64,000 nt of DNA from Muribaculaceae bacterium (GCA_910573745.1 CAJSYI010000006.1:35741-99740); one strand, 5' to 3'; counted from the stretch's first letter, positions 42,565 to 52,206 are shown. The notes: generated from the sequence alone by a model not told the origin. Translations and numbers: made by a program.

Positions 42565-43923
42565 TTATTCTCCTGTACGTATGAATCCTACTATGTCCTG
42601 GAGTACTTCCGGTGAGACGGTCTCCTCGATGGTGGAGTATTCCGACACGGCTCCTGTCTGCGCGTGCTGGAAAAGGTGGTTGAGGTTCGGATACAGTTTT
42701 GTCTTCACCTTGGGGTTGAGGTGCTCCATTGCGGATATGTTTAGAGTCGGGTGGACCTGGATGTCCTTTTCTCCGTATAGGGCAAGTGCGGGGCAGCTTG
42801 TCTTAATGATGTCGTCGGCAGGACTGTACTTATAGAAATGTATCAGCCAGGGATTCTGTATTTCCGTGATGCTCCGCAGGTTTTCGGAGAGAGCCAGCAT
42901 CGGCGGAATGTTCTTGGTGGCTTCGATGCGTTCTTCGGCCAATCGCAGTGCCTCCTCTTTTTCGCCTGCAATCATCGCGGCGTAGATTTTGCGTAAAGCT
43001 TCGAGATGCGCATCAGTCCATTCCTTAGGCATTCCTGCCATAGTCAGGGCTGTTCCTGTCTGGTCTACAAGCACAGAGTCTCCGCGCACGGCCGGCGTGC
43101 CGAGTCCTACGATGAAGTCGGGACGCGTCTTTCCGTCTGCGGCGAGCATAAATGCTATCTGCGCACCTTCGCTGTGGCCTATGATGCCGGATTTGCCGAA
43201 ACGCCGAGAGGAACGCAGATGCCTTAACGCAGCCGCCGCATCAGAGGCATTGTCCGCCGTGGTGCATTTTGCAGGGTCGCCTGTAGACTGGGCAAATCCC
43301 CTGTCGTCGTAACGGAATGTGGCTATACCTTTACGGGCAAGGGCATCGGCGATGACGGCAAAAGGTTTATGCCCCATTATCTCCTCGTCGCGGTTCTGGA
43401 GGCCGCTGCCGCTGACGAGTACTGCCAATGGAGTGTCGTTGCTGGCGTTTGCGGGAATGGTGAGTGTGCCTGCAAGAATAACGCCTTCAGCATCTGGGTT
43501 GGGAATGGCTGTTTCTTCGGTGGAATAAGGGAACGGCGGCACAGGTGTCTGCGGACGTTTCATCTCAAATTCCCCCGGTGCAAGCTCAAGAGGGAATGAA
43601 ATGCCTCGTTGGCTGAATTTCCCTTTGATGGCTCCTTCGCTGAGCCTGCCGCAGAAATCCGCTCCGATAGCCGGGAATGCGAGATTCACGGAATCCGGGG
43701 AGGTGAACCTCAGTTCGCCGGGCATTCCGATTGCTGCTTGGTCGGGAGAGTCCATCTTGGCCTTTATGTCGGCCAACGGATCGATATGGAAAACTACCCT
43801 GAGCTTTGCCTGCGGTGTTACGGAAAGCGTTCCGTGCCAAGTTCCTGTGATGTCGTTTTGTGCGTTGACAATGAATGGGCAGAGCGCGGTGAAAGCGATG
43901 ATGATGTTCTTATGGATTTTCAT
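42565..43923 (-). CDS. Exported alpha/beta-hydrolase (serine esterase/peptidase-like)
   Basis: A 452-residue exported protein with signal peptide MKIHKNIIIAFTALCPFIVNAQ. Residues about 25-120 form a beta-rich N-terminal domain (ITGTWHGTLSVTPQAKLRVV) that recurs in Bacteroidetes hydrolases. The catalytic part has LVSGSGLQNRDEE, nucleophile 'GIIGHSEGAQIAFMLA', the acid in ALYGEKDIQVHP and the His in PNLNHLFQHAQTG. Substrate unknown. It stands alone on the minus strand. Confidence 0.85.
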   Translation of the reverse strand: MKIHKNIIIAFTALCPFIVNAQNDITGTWHGTLSVTPQAKLRVVFHIDPLADIKAKMDSPDQAAIGMPGELRFTSPDSVNLAFPAIGADFCGRLSEGAIKGKFSQRGISFPLELAPGEFEMKRPQTPVPPFPYSTEETAIPNPDAEGVILAGTLTIPANASNDTPLAVLVSGSGLQNRDEEIMGHKPFAVIADALARKGIATFRYDDRGFAQSTGDPAKCTTADNASDAAAALRHLRSSRRFGKSGIIGHSEGAQIAFMLAADGKTRPDFIVGLGTPAVRGDSVLVDQTGTALTMAGMPKEWTDAHLEALRKIYAAMIAGEKEEALRLAEERIEATKNIPPMLALSENLRSITEIQNPWLIHFYKYSPADDIIKTSCPALALYGEKDIQVHPTLNISAMEHLNPKVKTKLYPNLNHLFQHAQTGAVSEYSTIEETVSPEVLQDIVGFIRTGE

Positions 43924-44014
43924 GTTTCGTCTTTGTATAAGTGCGTTTATTCTGTCATCAGTCTATGTAATGATGTAAATTCGGATGTCGGGCGTTTCTT
44001 CCGGATGGGGTGTG

Positions 44015-44062
44015 TGCATATGGCAGGGATTGTGGGTTTAGCAACAATCCCTGCCATATGCA
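44015..44062. terminator. 19-bp hairpin after the CoA-transferase gene
   Basis: A perfect 19-bp stem (arms 44015-44033 and 44044-44062, loop GGGTTTAGCA) just past the end of the CoA-transferase gene. There is no T-tract, but its stability and position suggest a terminator or 3' mRNA stabiliser for the arylacetate operon. Confidence 0.65.
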
Positions 44063-44070
44063 TTTTGTCA

Positions 44071-45369
44071 TTATCGGAGTCTGAGGAACGAGTAGCCGAA
44101 GCGTTCGGCTGCGGCGCGTTCCAGCTCTTCGCGGAATTCCGGCGCGGCCACGGAAATCATCAGCTTGGCGCGTTCCGCGAGGTTTCGTCCCCGGAGGTTG
44201 ACGCATCCGTATTCGGTTACGACGAAGTTGGTTTGGAAACGTGTCGTAACCACACCTGCACCGGGAGTGAGAACCGGTTTGATCTTGTTCTGCCCTTTGT
44301 TTGTGGTTGCAAGCATTGCGAGGAACGAAAGTCCGCCTTCGCTTTGCGAAGAGCCATACACGAAGTCGTGCTGTCCGCCTACGCTGGAGAAGATTCGTGT
44401 GCCGATTGAGTCGGCGCATACCTGGCCTGTAAGGTCAATCTCGAGGCATGAGTTGATTGACATCACCTTCGGGTTCTGGGCGATGATGAACGGGTTGTTT
44501 GTCCATGCCACGTCTTTGAAGACAATGTCCTTGTTGTAGTTCATGAAGTCGTAGAGACGGCGCGAGCCGAGGGCGAGCGAGGCTATCGACTGTCCCGGAT
44601 ATATCTTCTTCTGGGAGTTGTCGATGATGCCTTTCTCGAGCAAGGGCAGCACGCCGTCGGTCATGGCTTCGGTGTGCAATCCGAGATGCTTGTGCCCTTC
44701 AAGCGCGCGTATCACGGCGTTGGGTATTCCGCCGACGCCTATCTGGAGCGTTGCCCCGTCGGGTATGTGTTCGGCGATGAAGTTGCCGATGCGTATCTCC
44801 TTCTCGGTAGGAGTAGCCGTAGGAACTTCCACGAGCGGCTCGTCCACTTCGACTGCGGCGGCGAGCTTGGAGATGTGGATCACAGGGTCGCCGTAGGAAA
44901 ACGGCATATGTGGATTTATCTGTGCGATGACTACGCTTGCGCATTCGACGGCCGAGGTGGCCACGTCGGCCGATACGCCGAAGCTCACGTATCCCTCTTC
45001 ATTCGGGAGCGAACAGTTTATCAGAGCCACGTCGCAACGCCAGGTGCCGTCGCGGAACAGGGCAGGGACTTCGCCGAGGAAGCGCGGGGTCATGGAGCCG
45101 TAGCCTTCGGCAATCCATTGGCGGACGTTGTTGCTCACGAAGAAGGAGTCCACGAGGAACGAGTCCTTGTATTCAGGCTTGCAGTAGGGTGCGGGGCCTT
45201 TGGCTACGCAGAAGCCGGAGATGAGTGTTACGTCGCGGAGTTCGGAGCCGCGACGGGCGAGGGCCTCGACAAGCACCTCGGGCACTGACGTGGAGCCTTG
45301 GATATAGACGTGATCGCCGCTTTCTATCAGCTTGACGGCCTCGTCGGCGGTCATATAGTTTACTTTCAT
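44071..45369 (-). CDS. Acetyl-CoA hydrolase / CoA-transferase family protein
   Basis: A 432-residue class I CoA-transferase of the Cat2/Ach1 type. 'DGATLQIGVGGIPNAVIRAL' (about 220) is the nucleotide-like loop, the catalytic Glu is expected in LGLHTEAMTDGVLPL, and GGQHDFVYGSSQSEGG (about 330) is conserved. It probably transfers CoA between acetate and an acyl-CoA or hydrolyses the latter. It is the last gene of a run with iorA, iorB and an aminotransferase, so its natural substrate may be arylacetyl-CoA. ATG 45369 was chosen from alignment of the family start; the frame extends further upstream. Confidence 0.88.
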   Translation of the reverse strand: MKVNYMTADEAVKLIESGDHVYIQGSTSVPEVLVEALARRGSELRDVTLISGFCVAKGPAPYCKPEYKDSFLVDSFFVSNNVRQWIAEGYGSMTPRFLGEVPALFRDGTWRCDVALINCSLPNEEGYVSFGVSADVATSAVECASVVIAQINPHMPFSYGDPVIHISKLAAAVEVDEPLVEVPTATPTEKEIRIGNFIAEHIPDGATLQIGVGGIPNAVIRALEGHKHLGLHTEAMTDGVLPLLEKGIIDNSQKKIYPGQSIASLALGSRRLYDFMNYNKDIVFKDVAWTNNPFIIAQNPKVMSINSCLEIDLTGQVCADSIGTRIFSSVGGQHDFVYGSSQSEGGLSFLAMLATTNKGQNKIKPVLTPGAGVVTTRFQTNFVVTEYGCVNLRGRNLAERAKLMISVAAPEFREELERAAAERFGYSFLRLR

Positions 45370-45472
45370 TGTTTTTGAGGTTAAGGTAAGGGGGGATGCT
45401 GGGCATGTCAGGAAGTCCGGCTTCGCCTCCACGCGGGCAGATGCACTCTGAACCGGACTCCTGACTTTGCTC

Positions 45473-46777
45473 TTAATGGTCGGCATCGAATGCCTTGAGC
45501 CGCTCTTCAAGAGTGCGGAAGGCCTGGTCGTCGCTGATCATGGAGACGCAGATGCGGACTCCGTTCTGCTCCGAGCCGGTGGACGGGAGCGAGATGGACG
45601 ATACGCCGTAGCGTATGAGTTCGTACTGAAGCTCGCCGCTGGTCATGTCCTTGTATCCTGCGGTGAAGAAGAAGCCGTCGGATATTGGCTGGTCGCCGTC
45701 GATTGAGTAGACGATGTGGAAACCGTTGTCGGTGAGCATCTTCTTTACTATGCCGCCACGCCGGCCGTATTCGCGCGAGTCGGCCACGAAGTCGAGTCGG
45801 CCTTCCACCGCAGCCTCGAGCATGCCGGCAAGGGCATACTGGGCCGAATGTGAAGTTCCGGACGATGCGGCATACAGCACTCCGAAGACGTATGCGTCTA
45901 TGAAGCCTTCGATTCCGAAGAAGTTCTTGAGTGCCTGATACTTGCGCTCTGCCACCTTCTGGGACATTCCTACGAGGGCTATGCGCTGTCCTGCGTAGCT
46001 GAATATCTTCGACGCCGACATAAGCAGAATGTAGTTGTCTGTGTATTTTGCGACGGAAGGCACATACGGAGCCTCGAAAGGCTTCGAGAAGTCGGTACGG
46101 AAGTCCATGCCCATATAGGCGAGGTCTTCCATTATTATGACATCGTGCTTGGTTGCAAGACGGCCTATGATTTCAAGCTCTTCGTCGGTGAGGTTGGTCC
46201 ATGCGGGGTTGTTGGGGTTGGAGTATATCAACGCCGTTATGCGACCTGTGGAGAAATAGCTTTCGAGTTTTTCTTCAAGCTTCTTGCCACGGAATTCGTA
46301 GATGTCGAACGACTCCTGTCGCATTCCGAGCACATGTGCCTGGGTGCGCTGTGCCGGGAATCCGGGATTGAGGAAAAGCATCGTGTCCTTTTTTTCGTCG
46401 CGGTGCTTGAGGAGGAGCATCAGGGTGAAGCTTCCCTGCATCGAGCCTACTGTGGGGATGATGAATTCCGGCTTGAGGTCCACGTCGAGGAAAGCCTTTG
46501 TGAATTTTGCAGCGTTCTCCTTGAGCACAGGAATGCCTTGGATGGCCGGGTATTGGTTGGCTATCCCGCCTCGGAGCGCGGCACATTCGGCCTCGACGCC
46601 TATCGTTGCGGCAGGTAGGCCGGGGTTGCCGATTTCAAGATGGATGAAGTCTTCTCCTGCGGTCTTCTCAAGCTCGGCGGCCACTGAACACATCTGGCGG
46701 ATCGTGGCTTTTGTGATGTCGGTGATGCCGAACGAAGCAAGCACCGAGTCGAGCATGTCTTTCGTTATGGGAAACAT
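45473..46777 (-). CDS. PLP-dependent class I/II aminotransferase
   Basis: A 434-residue fold-type I aminotransferase. The Schiff-base Lys is in LLMSASKIFSYAGQRIALVG, preceded by 'ALIYSNPNNPAWTNLTDEE' and the pyridine-N Asp near IIMEDLAYMGMD. In the context of iorAB it most likely converts aromatic amino acids to arylpyruvates. ATG 46777 was preferred because it lies directly before the family-like start MFPITKDMLDS; longer in-frame starts overlap iorB. Confidence 0.88.
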   Translation of the reverse strand: MFPITKDMLDSVLASFGITDITKATIRQMCSVAAELEKTAGEDFIHLEIGNPGLPAATIGVEAECAALRGGIANQYPAIQGIPVLKENAAKFTKAFLDVDLKPEFIIPTVGSMQGSFTLMLLLKHRDEKKDTMLFLNPGFPAQRTQAHVLGMRQESFDIYEFRGKKLEEKLESYFSTGRITALIYSNPNNPAWTNLTDEELEIIGRLATKHDVIIMEDLAYMGMDFRTDFSKPFEAPYVPSVAKYTDNYILLMSASKIFSYAGQRIALVGMSQKVAERKYQALKNFFGIEGFIDAYVFGVLYAASSGTSHSAQYALAGMLEAAVEGRLDFVADSREYGRRGGIVKKMLTDNGFHIVYSIDGDQPISDGFFFTAGYKDMTSGELQYELIRYGVSSISLPSTGSEQNGVRICVSMISDDQAFRTLEERLKAFDADH

Positions 46778-46796
46778 GATGGCCTTTCTGTCAGGA

Positions 46797-47381
46797 TTAT
46801 TTGCTGATGGATTTTGCTTTTTCAAGACCGGCGCGGAAAGCCTTTATGTTGCTTTCTACGATGGCTTCACCTTTCTTCCCGAACACGATTCGGATGCCTT
46901 CCTCTATCTTTTCAGGTTCGAGGTCGATGAAAGGCGCGGCAGCTCCGAGGAGCACCATGTTGGATGCACGCTGCGAGGCGACTTCCTTTGCAAGCTCGTC
47001 CATGTCGAATGCCACGACGTTGGGCTGGTTGGCAAGTTCGTTCTCAAGCACGCTCTGTTCGGGATAGTCGGGGATGTTGACGAAAGGAGCGGTGTTGGTT
47101 ACGATCCATCCGTTCTTGGAGAGGTAAGGGAGATAGCGGAGCGCTTCCATAGGCTCGAGCGAAACGATCAGGTCGGCTCCGCCGAGGGGAATGAGGTCTG
47201 ACGCAATGGGTTCGGAGCTCAGACGGAGGTTGGAGCTCACGTCGCCTCCGCGCTGGCTCATGCCGTGCACTTCGGCCTGCTTGAGGTAGAGGTTCTCTTT
47301 AAGGGCGGCTGCGCCGAGAATGGTGGCGATGGAAAGGATGCCTTGTCCGCCTACGCCTGCCAATACTATATCTGTCTTCAT
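46797..47381 (-). CDS. iorB: Indolepyruvate oxidoreductase beta subunit
   Basis: A 194-residue gamma-type domain subunit of indolepyruvate:ferredoxin oxidoreductase. 'DIVLAGVGGQGILSIATIL' is the nucleotide/CoA-binding start, followed by AEVHGMSQRGGDVSSNLR, both typical of the 2-oxoacid oxidoreductase gamma domain. It works with IorA to convert arylpyruvates and CoA to arylacetyl-CoA and CO2. It is separated from iorA by 144 bases that hold a 13-bp hairpin. Confidence 0.93.
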   Translation of the reverse strand: MKTDIVLAGVGGQGILSIATILGAAALKENLYLKQAEVHGMSQRGGDVSSNLRLSSEPIASDLIPLGGADLIVSLEPMEALRYLPYLSKNGWIVTNTAPFVNIPDYPEQSVLENELANQPNVVAFDMDELAKEVASQRASNMVLLGAAAPFIDLEPEKIEEGIRIVFGKKGEAIVESNIKAFRAGLEKAKSISK

Positions 47382-47481
47382 TATTGTCTGTTCTTGTTGA
47401 GTTGGTTGTGAGTATGTTGTTTTGCCTGAAGGCTGAGGAAAGAGGCTTGATAAGGCTGCATAAGCATATGCAGTCAGAAGT

Positions 47482-47517
47482 GGTTGTCTGAAATCTTGGA
47501 GGAAATTTCAGACAACC
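47482..47517. other. 13-bp hairpin between iorA and iorB
   Basis: GGTTGTCTGAAAT (47482-47494) and ATTTCAGACAACC (47505-47517) form a perfect stem with no T-tract. It may be a transcript processing or stability element that tunes the subunit ratio. Confidence 0.45.
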
Positions 47518-47525
47518 CTAAAGCC

Positions 47526-49148
47526 TCATTTCTTCTTTGCAGCGTGGCGACGTGCGGTCTGTATGCACTCGCGGCGGGCCACTATGACTGAAAGGCCCTT
47601 ATAGTCGATTTCTTCGCGGAAGAGCTTCATCATGTCGTCATGGAGCTTAGGCAGAGAGTCGATGGTGCGTACATGGTCGGGATGCGCCCCGAGTCCGAGG
47701 CATATCTGTTCGATTTTGCCCGTGCCCTGCGAGTCCTGTCCGCCGGTCATGCCGGTGGTGAGGTTGTCGGATATTATCACTACCATCGGAGTGTTCTCGT
47801 TGATGGCATCAAGGAGGCCCGTCATTCCGGAATGAGTGAATGTGGAGTCTCCGATGATGGCTACTGCCGGATGCTGGCCGGCGTCGGCCGCGCCTTTGGC
47901 CATGGTTATGGATGCGCCCATGTCGAGGCATGTGTCTATGGCATTGAACGGGGAGAGGTAGCCGAGAGTGTAGCAGCCTATGTCGCCGAACACCTTGGGC
48001 GATTCGTATTCCTTAAGCACATCGTTGAGTGCGCCGTACACGTCGCGGTGGCCGCATCCTTGGCACAATGCCGGAGGACGGGGCTTGGTAACCTGCGAAG
48101 CGGCCTGAACCTCTGTCTCTTTGAGGCAGCAAAGGTCGGGGAAGAGGGTCTTGAATGCCGCATGGACGGAGTCGGGGGTCAGCTCGCCGGTGCGGGGAAG
48201 CTCTCCAGAAAGCTTGCCGTATATCTTTGCGGTGCGGTTGAGCAAGCCGCGCAGCTGGGTCTCTGCGAAAGGCTGTCCCTCCTCGATGACGAGCACTGCC
48301 TCGCATTCGTCCATAAGCTTGCCGATCATCTTGGCAGGGAGAGGATACTGCGACACTTTCACTACAGGGAACGGGCATCCGCCGGGGAACGTTTCCATAA
48401 GATAGTTGTAGGCAAGGCCAGTCACGACGATGCCGAGACGCTTGTCGGAGCCGTCGGTGTATGAGTTGAACGGGGATGTCTCGCTCATCTCAGCGGCTTT
48501 GTCGAAGTCCTTGAGGAGCTGGGCATAGCGTTCGCGTGAGTTGGCAGGCATAAGTACCCATTGGCGCGGATTCTTGGGATAGGAGATTGCGTTTTGTGCC
48601 ATTGGCTCGTTGTCGGCCTCAACCACAGCACGGGAGTGGGACAGGCGGGTTACGAGGCGGACGAGGACAGGGATGCCGAGTTTTTCGGAAAGCTCGAAGC
48701 CGTAGCGTGCCATGTCGTAGCATTCTTGCTGGCATGAGGGTTCAAGCGTGGGCACGAAGGCGAACTGTGCATAGAAACGCGAGTCCTGTTCGTTTTGAGA
48801 AGAATGCATTGAAGGGTCGTCGGCTCCGATGACGAGCATGCCGCCGTTGGCGCCAGTCATTCCGGAATTCACGAAAGCGTCTGCGGCGACGTTCATCCCG
48901 ACGTGTTTCATCGAGACGATGGAGCGTTTTCCGCAGAACGACATTCCAAGAGCTTCCTCGACTGCCGTCTTCTCGTTGGATGACCAGTGGGAGTGGATTC
49001 CGCGTTCTTTTGTGAGCGGATGGCTCTGCACGAATTCGAGGATTTCAGTGGACGGAGTGCCGGGATAAGCGTAAGCACCCGAAAGTCCGGCATTGAGCGC
49101 ACCTAATGCGAGTGCCTCGTCGCCGAGCAGTAATTGTTTGGTTTTCAT
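47526..49148 (-). CDS. iorA: Indolepyruvate oxidoreductase alpha subunit, ferredoxin domain missing
   Basis: A 540-residue thiamine-diphosphate enzyme subunit. The N-terminal pyrimidine-binding domain has GAYAYPGTPSTEILEF, the linker has RPPALCQGCGHRD, and the TPP/Mg site is 'AIIGDSTFTHSGMTGLLD' with ISDN. Archaeal and many bacterial IorA proteins continue for 60-100 residues with two [4Fe-4S] ferredoxin clusters; here the protein stops at RECIQTARRHAAKKK, before any CxxCxxC motif. Electrons must leave by another route. It begins the arylacetate operon. The ATG at 49148 is the family start. Confidence 0.92.
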   Translation of the reverse strand: MKTKQLLLGDEALALGALNAGLSGAYAYPGTPSTEILEFVQSHPLTKERGIHSHWSSNEKTAVEEALGMSFCGKRSIVSMKHVGMNVAADAFVNSGMTGANGGMLVIGADDPSMHSSQNEQDSRFYAQFAFVPTLEPSCQQECYDMARYGFELSEKLGIPVLVRLVTRLSHSRAVVEADNEPMAQNAISYPKNPRQWVLMPANSRERYAQLLKDFDKAAEMSETSPFNSYTDGSDKRLGIVVTGLAYNYLMETFPGGCPFPVVKVSQYPLPAKMIGKLMDECEAVLVIEEGQPFAETQLRGLLNRTAKIYGKLSGELPRTGELTPDSVHAAFKTLFPDLCCLKETEVQAASQVTKPRPPALCQGCGHRDVYGALNDVLKEYESPKVFGDIGCYTLGYLSPFNAIDTCLDMGASITMAKGAADAGQHPAVAIIGDSTFTHSGMTGLLDAINENTPMVVIISDNLTTGMTGGQDSQGTGKIEQICLGLGAHPDHVRTIDSLPKLHDDMMKLFREEIDYKGLSVIVARRECIQTARRHAAKKK

Positions 49149-49429
49149 GAATGTTAGACTTATTTTATTGTTATATGTTCTTTGACTGTAACGGCGGCAC
49201 AGAGGTCGGCAATTGCTGAAGCTGAACTGTTTCCGCTGTTTTATGCGGCAAAAATACAAAAAAAATCTGAGGTGGACAAACCTTTTTTCGCTTTGCTCAA
49301 GTTATATATGTGTCGGACTCCGGATTTGTGAGATTATGCAAGTCTGATTTCATCTTTCTTGTCTTCAGGCATTTCGGATAACGATGCTGATTATTGGTAT
49401 TAAACATAATTCATTATATAGTTTACGTT

Positions 49430-51241
49430 ATGGAAGCGAATGAACTTAAGCGGCAGATGATGAAATTGTGGAAAGAAACTTTTCACGACAGCGATGATTA
49501 TGTCAATCTTGTGTTTGATTCATATTTTGCCCCGGAACACGTAGTATATGAGGAATCGGAAGGGAAAGTGATTGCTGCATTGCTCGCGGTGCCTTATGAT
49601 TTCAAGTTCGGGATTGATTCTGATGCATTATGCGGCAGATTGCCGGAGTGTTTCTTGAAAGGTTTGTATCTATGTGGACTTGCTACGGATGAAAAGTTTC
49701 GTGGTATGGGCATAATGTCTCGCTTGATAGATAAAATAAACTGTGTTGCGTGTGAAAAGGGTTATGACTTCACTTTTCTGATTCCGGCTTCGGAAGGATT
49801 GCGTAAGTATTATAAAGATAGGGGATATGTGAATTCTTTCTACAGATGTATTAATCGTTATACTTCTGCACATGATTTTCGTAATGACTGTTTCTGTTCA
49901 TTGAAGAATGATGAAAAAAGATATGATGAGTTGAATGTTGTGTCTGTGCGTAGCTTGTTGGAAAAGTCGCGAGTCGCATATAGTGGGATTGATACAAATT
50001 CTTCAAGGGAATGCTCGGATTGTTTTTATAAAGTTGTGTTTATGCTTTCTCGAATATTGCACATATTTGAGGATAAGGTTGTGAATGATAAATGCGGAAT
50101 GTTTATTCGTCATACTGAGAAAGATTTTTATAATATTATACTTGATAATTATATTTCAGGTGGTGATATTCTTATATCTTACAAGGACAACTACTTGTTA
50201 TCTGTTGTTGATTATGTTGTGAATGGTCTATGCGATTATAATAAAAATAGTATTCTTTCGTATGATGATATTGGTTTGAATTGTCTTAATATTGATTCTG
50301 ATATTGTGTTAGGGTCAATTACGGGATGTCTTTTCTGTATGCCAAGAGAAGATTGTGATGATGTTTTTGTTTCTGTTGTGATGAATGTTGATGAACAATC
50401 AAAATTTCGGTTGCTTCAATCTGTAAAAGAGTCATATGTTAATCGTGGTATAGTGTTCTCAGATTTTATTAAAACAAGTATGGATGCTTCGTTATGGAGT
50501 CCGTATTATTTTTCGTCAGATGTGTCTGGTGGTTCTGTGGATGTATTCAGTCCAAGTTCTGATGTTGGCTGTTCTTCTGAATTTGATAATGAGGTGTCAT
50601 CGATAAAACCTGGACTTATGGCTGCTGAGCAAGCTAAAAAAGCTCTTCCTTATGGAATGTTGCGGTTGGTAAACCCTTTCTCTGTCCTGAAAACACTGTC
50701 TGGCATATCACATCATAACAAATATTCGATTCTCCTTGCGTTAGAGGAAAACTGGTTTTTAAGATTAGTCAGGGTAAATCAAATGGAATGTAAACCTTAT
50801 CCCTTTAATTCTGATTCAAAATGCCGTGTGTTAAGAGATTTTTGTGTGCAAAATGACAGATGTGAAATTGAACCGCAAAGAGTCCTGAAAAAATCGCATC
50901 TCGATTCTAAGCCTGATTTTGACAATAATCCTATAACCGAAAGCAAAAACACGGAAATCGGTATAGGGAATGGTAGATTAAAAGATATGGTATTTGTAAA
51001 TGTGTCCTTTAATGATGGTGTTATGTCTGAATTAAATTACGAGATAGCTTCGGATAATACTTATGATAAATTCGTTATAAATAATAGTAATATTTTTGGC
51101 GGGTGCAAGGAGCCAGATATTCCTGTTTCCATTAATGCTCTTTCTTCTATCCTTTTCAGTAGGCCATATAGGAATGATATTGTGGACGGTGCAATTTCAC
51201 TTCCAAGAGTGAATATTGGAATCGGCCTTCTGTTGGATTAG
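49430..51241 (+). CDS. Extended Eis-like GNAT acetyltransferase in an AT-rich island
   Basis: A 603-residue protein. Residues 1-150 are a GNAT domain with the acetyl-CoA loop 'LATDEKFRGMGIMSRLID' and the strand FLIPASEGLRKYYKDRGY. A second, weaker region follows, and from about 405 the segment PYGMLRLVNPFSVLKTLSG matches the start of the SCP2-like domain of Eis-type enzymes. Compared with usual Eis-like proteins (about 380-400 residues) it is some 200 longer, with low-complexity acidic/Ser stretches near 375-400 and 460-535. The gene is very AT-rich and uses codons unlike its neighbours, a sign of recent transfer. The substrate is unknown. Confidence 0.7.
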   Translation: MEANELKRQMMKLWKETFHDSDDYVNLVFDSYFAPEHVVYEESEGKVIAALLAVPYDFKFGIDSDALCGRLPECFLKGLYLCGLATDEKFRGMGIMSRLIDKINCVACEKGYDFTFLIPASEGLRKYYKDRGYVNSFYRCINRYTSAHDFRNDCFCSLKNDEKRYDELNVVSVRSLLEKSRVAYSGIDTNSSRECSDCFYKVVFMLSRILHIFEDKVVNDKCGMFIRHTEKDFYNIILDNYISGGDILISYKDNYLLSVVDYVVNGLCDYNKNSILSYDDIGLNCLNIDSDIVLGSITGCLFCMPREDCDDVFVSVVMNVDEQSKFRLLQSVKESYVNRGIVFSDFIKTSMDASLWSPYYFSSDVSGGSVDVFSPSSDVGCSSEFDNEVSSIKPGLMAAEQAKKALPYGMLRLVNPFSVLKTLSGISHHNKYSILLALEENWFLRLVRVNQMECKPYPFNSDSKCRVLRDFCVQNDRCEIEPQRVLKKSHLDSKPDFDNNPITESKNTEIGIGNGRLKDMVFVNVSFNDGVMSELNYEIASDNTYDKFVINNSNIFGGCKEPDIPVSINALSSILFSRPYRNDIVDGAISLPRVNIGIGLLLD

Positions 51242-52146
51242 TTATTGGTATGTAATATGTACGTGTATTTATATAATTTATAATTGGAATTTTTGTAAAT
51301 AATACGTAAGTAGATATTAAATTTTTAGTTCCAATATTCTAATTCTTATATGCATATATTTACAGCATATGAGAATTTATTTTTATATAAGGATATATGG
51401 ATTGCTGGTATTGTATATAATATATTGTTTTATAGTGTTTTAGTGTTAAATATGCTTGATGCTGGGATGTGAGGATGTAGTATAAGCGTGTGTTGCGGTC
51501 AATGGTTCGCGAATATCTTGATATGGAGGCTTGGAGGCTTCAGATATCTCAGACGTCTCTCTTTTGATTACGGATGTTGTCATATTTGGCTTGCATTGTG
51601 GTGTGGGTGTTATGTGTGGATGGCGAACTGGATTTAGTGTCGAGTGTGATTGATGGAAGTTTATTGTTCTATTTCAAACCTGAATTGCGTTTCTGTTTCA
51701 ATAATTGTCTTGTTTGCATTTTATTATTGTATTTTGTAAACTTTAATTATGTAAATATGTCGTAAGTTGCAGTTCTGTTCTATATTGTATATAGAAATGG
51801 TGTCTGTTTGTGATATATAATGGTTGTTTTGATTAACCAATTCTATAAAGTAAACGGTTTTGATAATAAAATTTCTGACAATAACGTTTATTTATATATG
51901 ATATAAGATTGTGATAATATGGTATTTATATATCAATAATTAAATGATGCTTTAATAAATAAGTCCGATTTATGTTTGATTGCCCTATTTTGAGGAATTG
52001 CCATACTGCATTTGATTGTAAATCAAAAGATACGGCAGGTATTATACTGTAAGCCTTTAATGTCTGAGAATCAATTGCTATGAAGAAAGGGTGATGTGTA
52101 TAATCATGGTTTGGTATTTTAAACTGTATTATTTGCCAATAATAAT
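51242..52146. other. AT-rich stretch without a convincing gene
   Basis: About 900 bases of very AT-rich sequence. The open frames here (63 and 87 codons) start at TTG, show no family similarity and are not supported. No tRNA, transposon end or clear long inverted repeat is visible. A tandem TGGAGGCT pair occurs near 51525-51540. Confidence 0.6.
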
Positions 52147-52176
52147 TTGCGGTTTGCAATTTATTGATTACATTTG
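52147..52176 (+). promoter_or_regulatory. Promoter of the HTH regulator gene
   Basis: TTG (52147-52149), 19 bases, TACATTTG (52169-52176), a full match to the Bacteroidetes promoter pattern, 30 bases upstream of the ATG at 52207. Confidence 0.7.
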
Positions 52177-52206
52177 TACTCTGAAACAAAGCTGCGAATT
52201 TTAGTC

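Noticed and set aside
51574..51765. 63-codon plus-strand frame in the AT-rich island
   Set aside because: TTG start, low-complexity hydrophobic product, no promoter; not distinguishable from chance in AT-rich DNA.
51926..52189. 87-codon minus-strand frame
   Set aside because: Its only early start is a TTG inside the promoter region of the HTH gene, and no family was recognised. It could be a gene remnant but is not supported.
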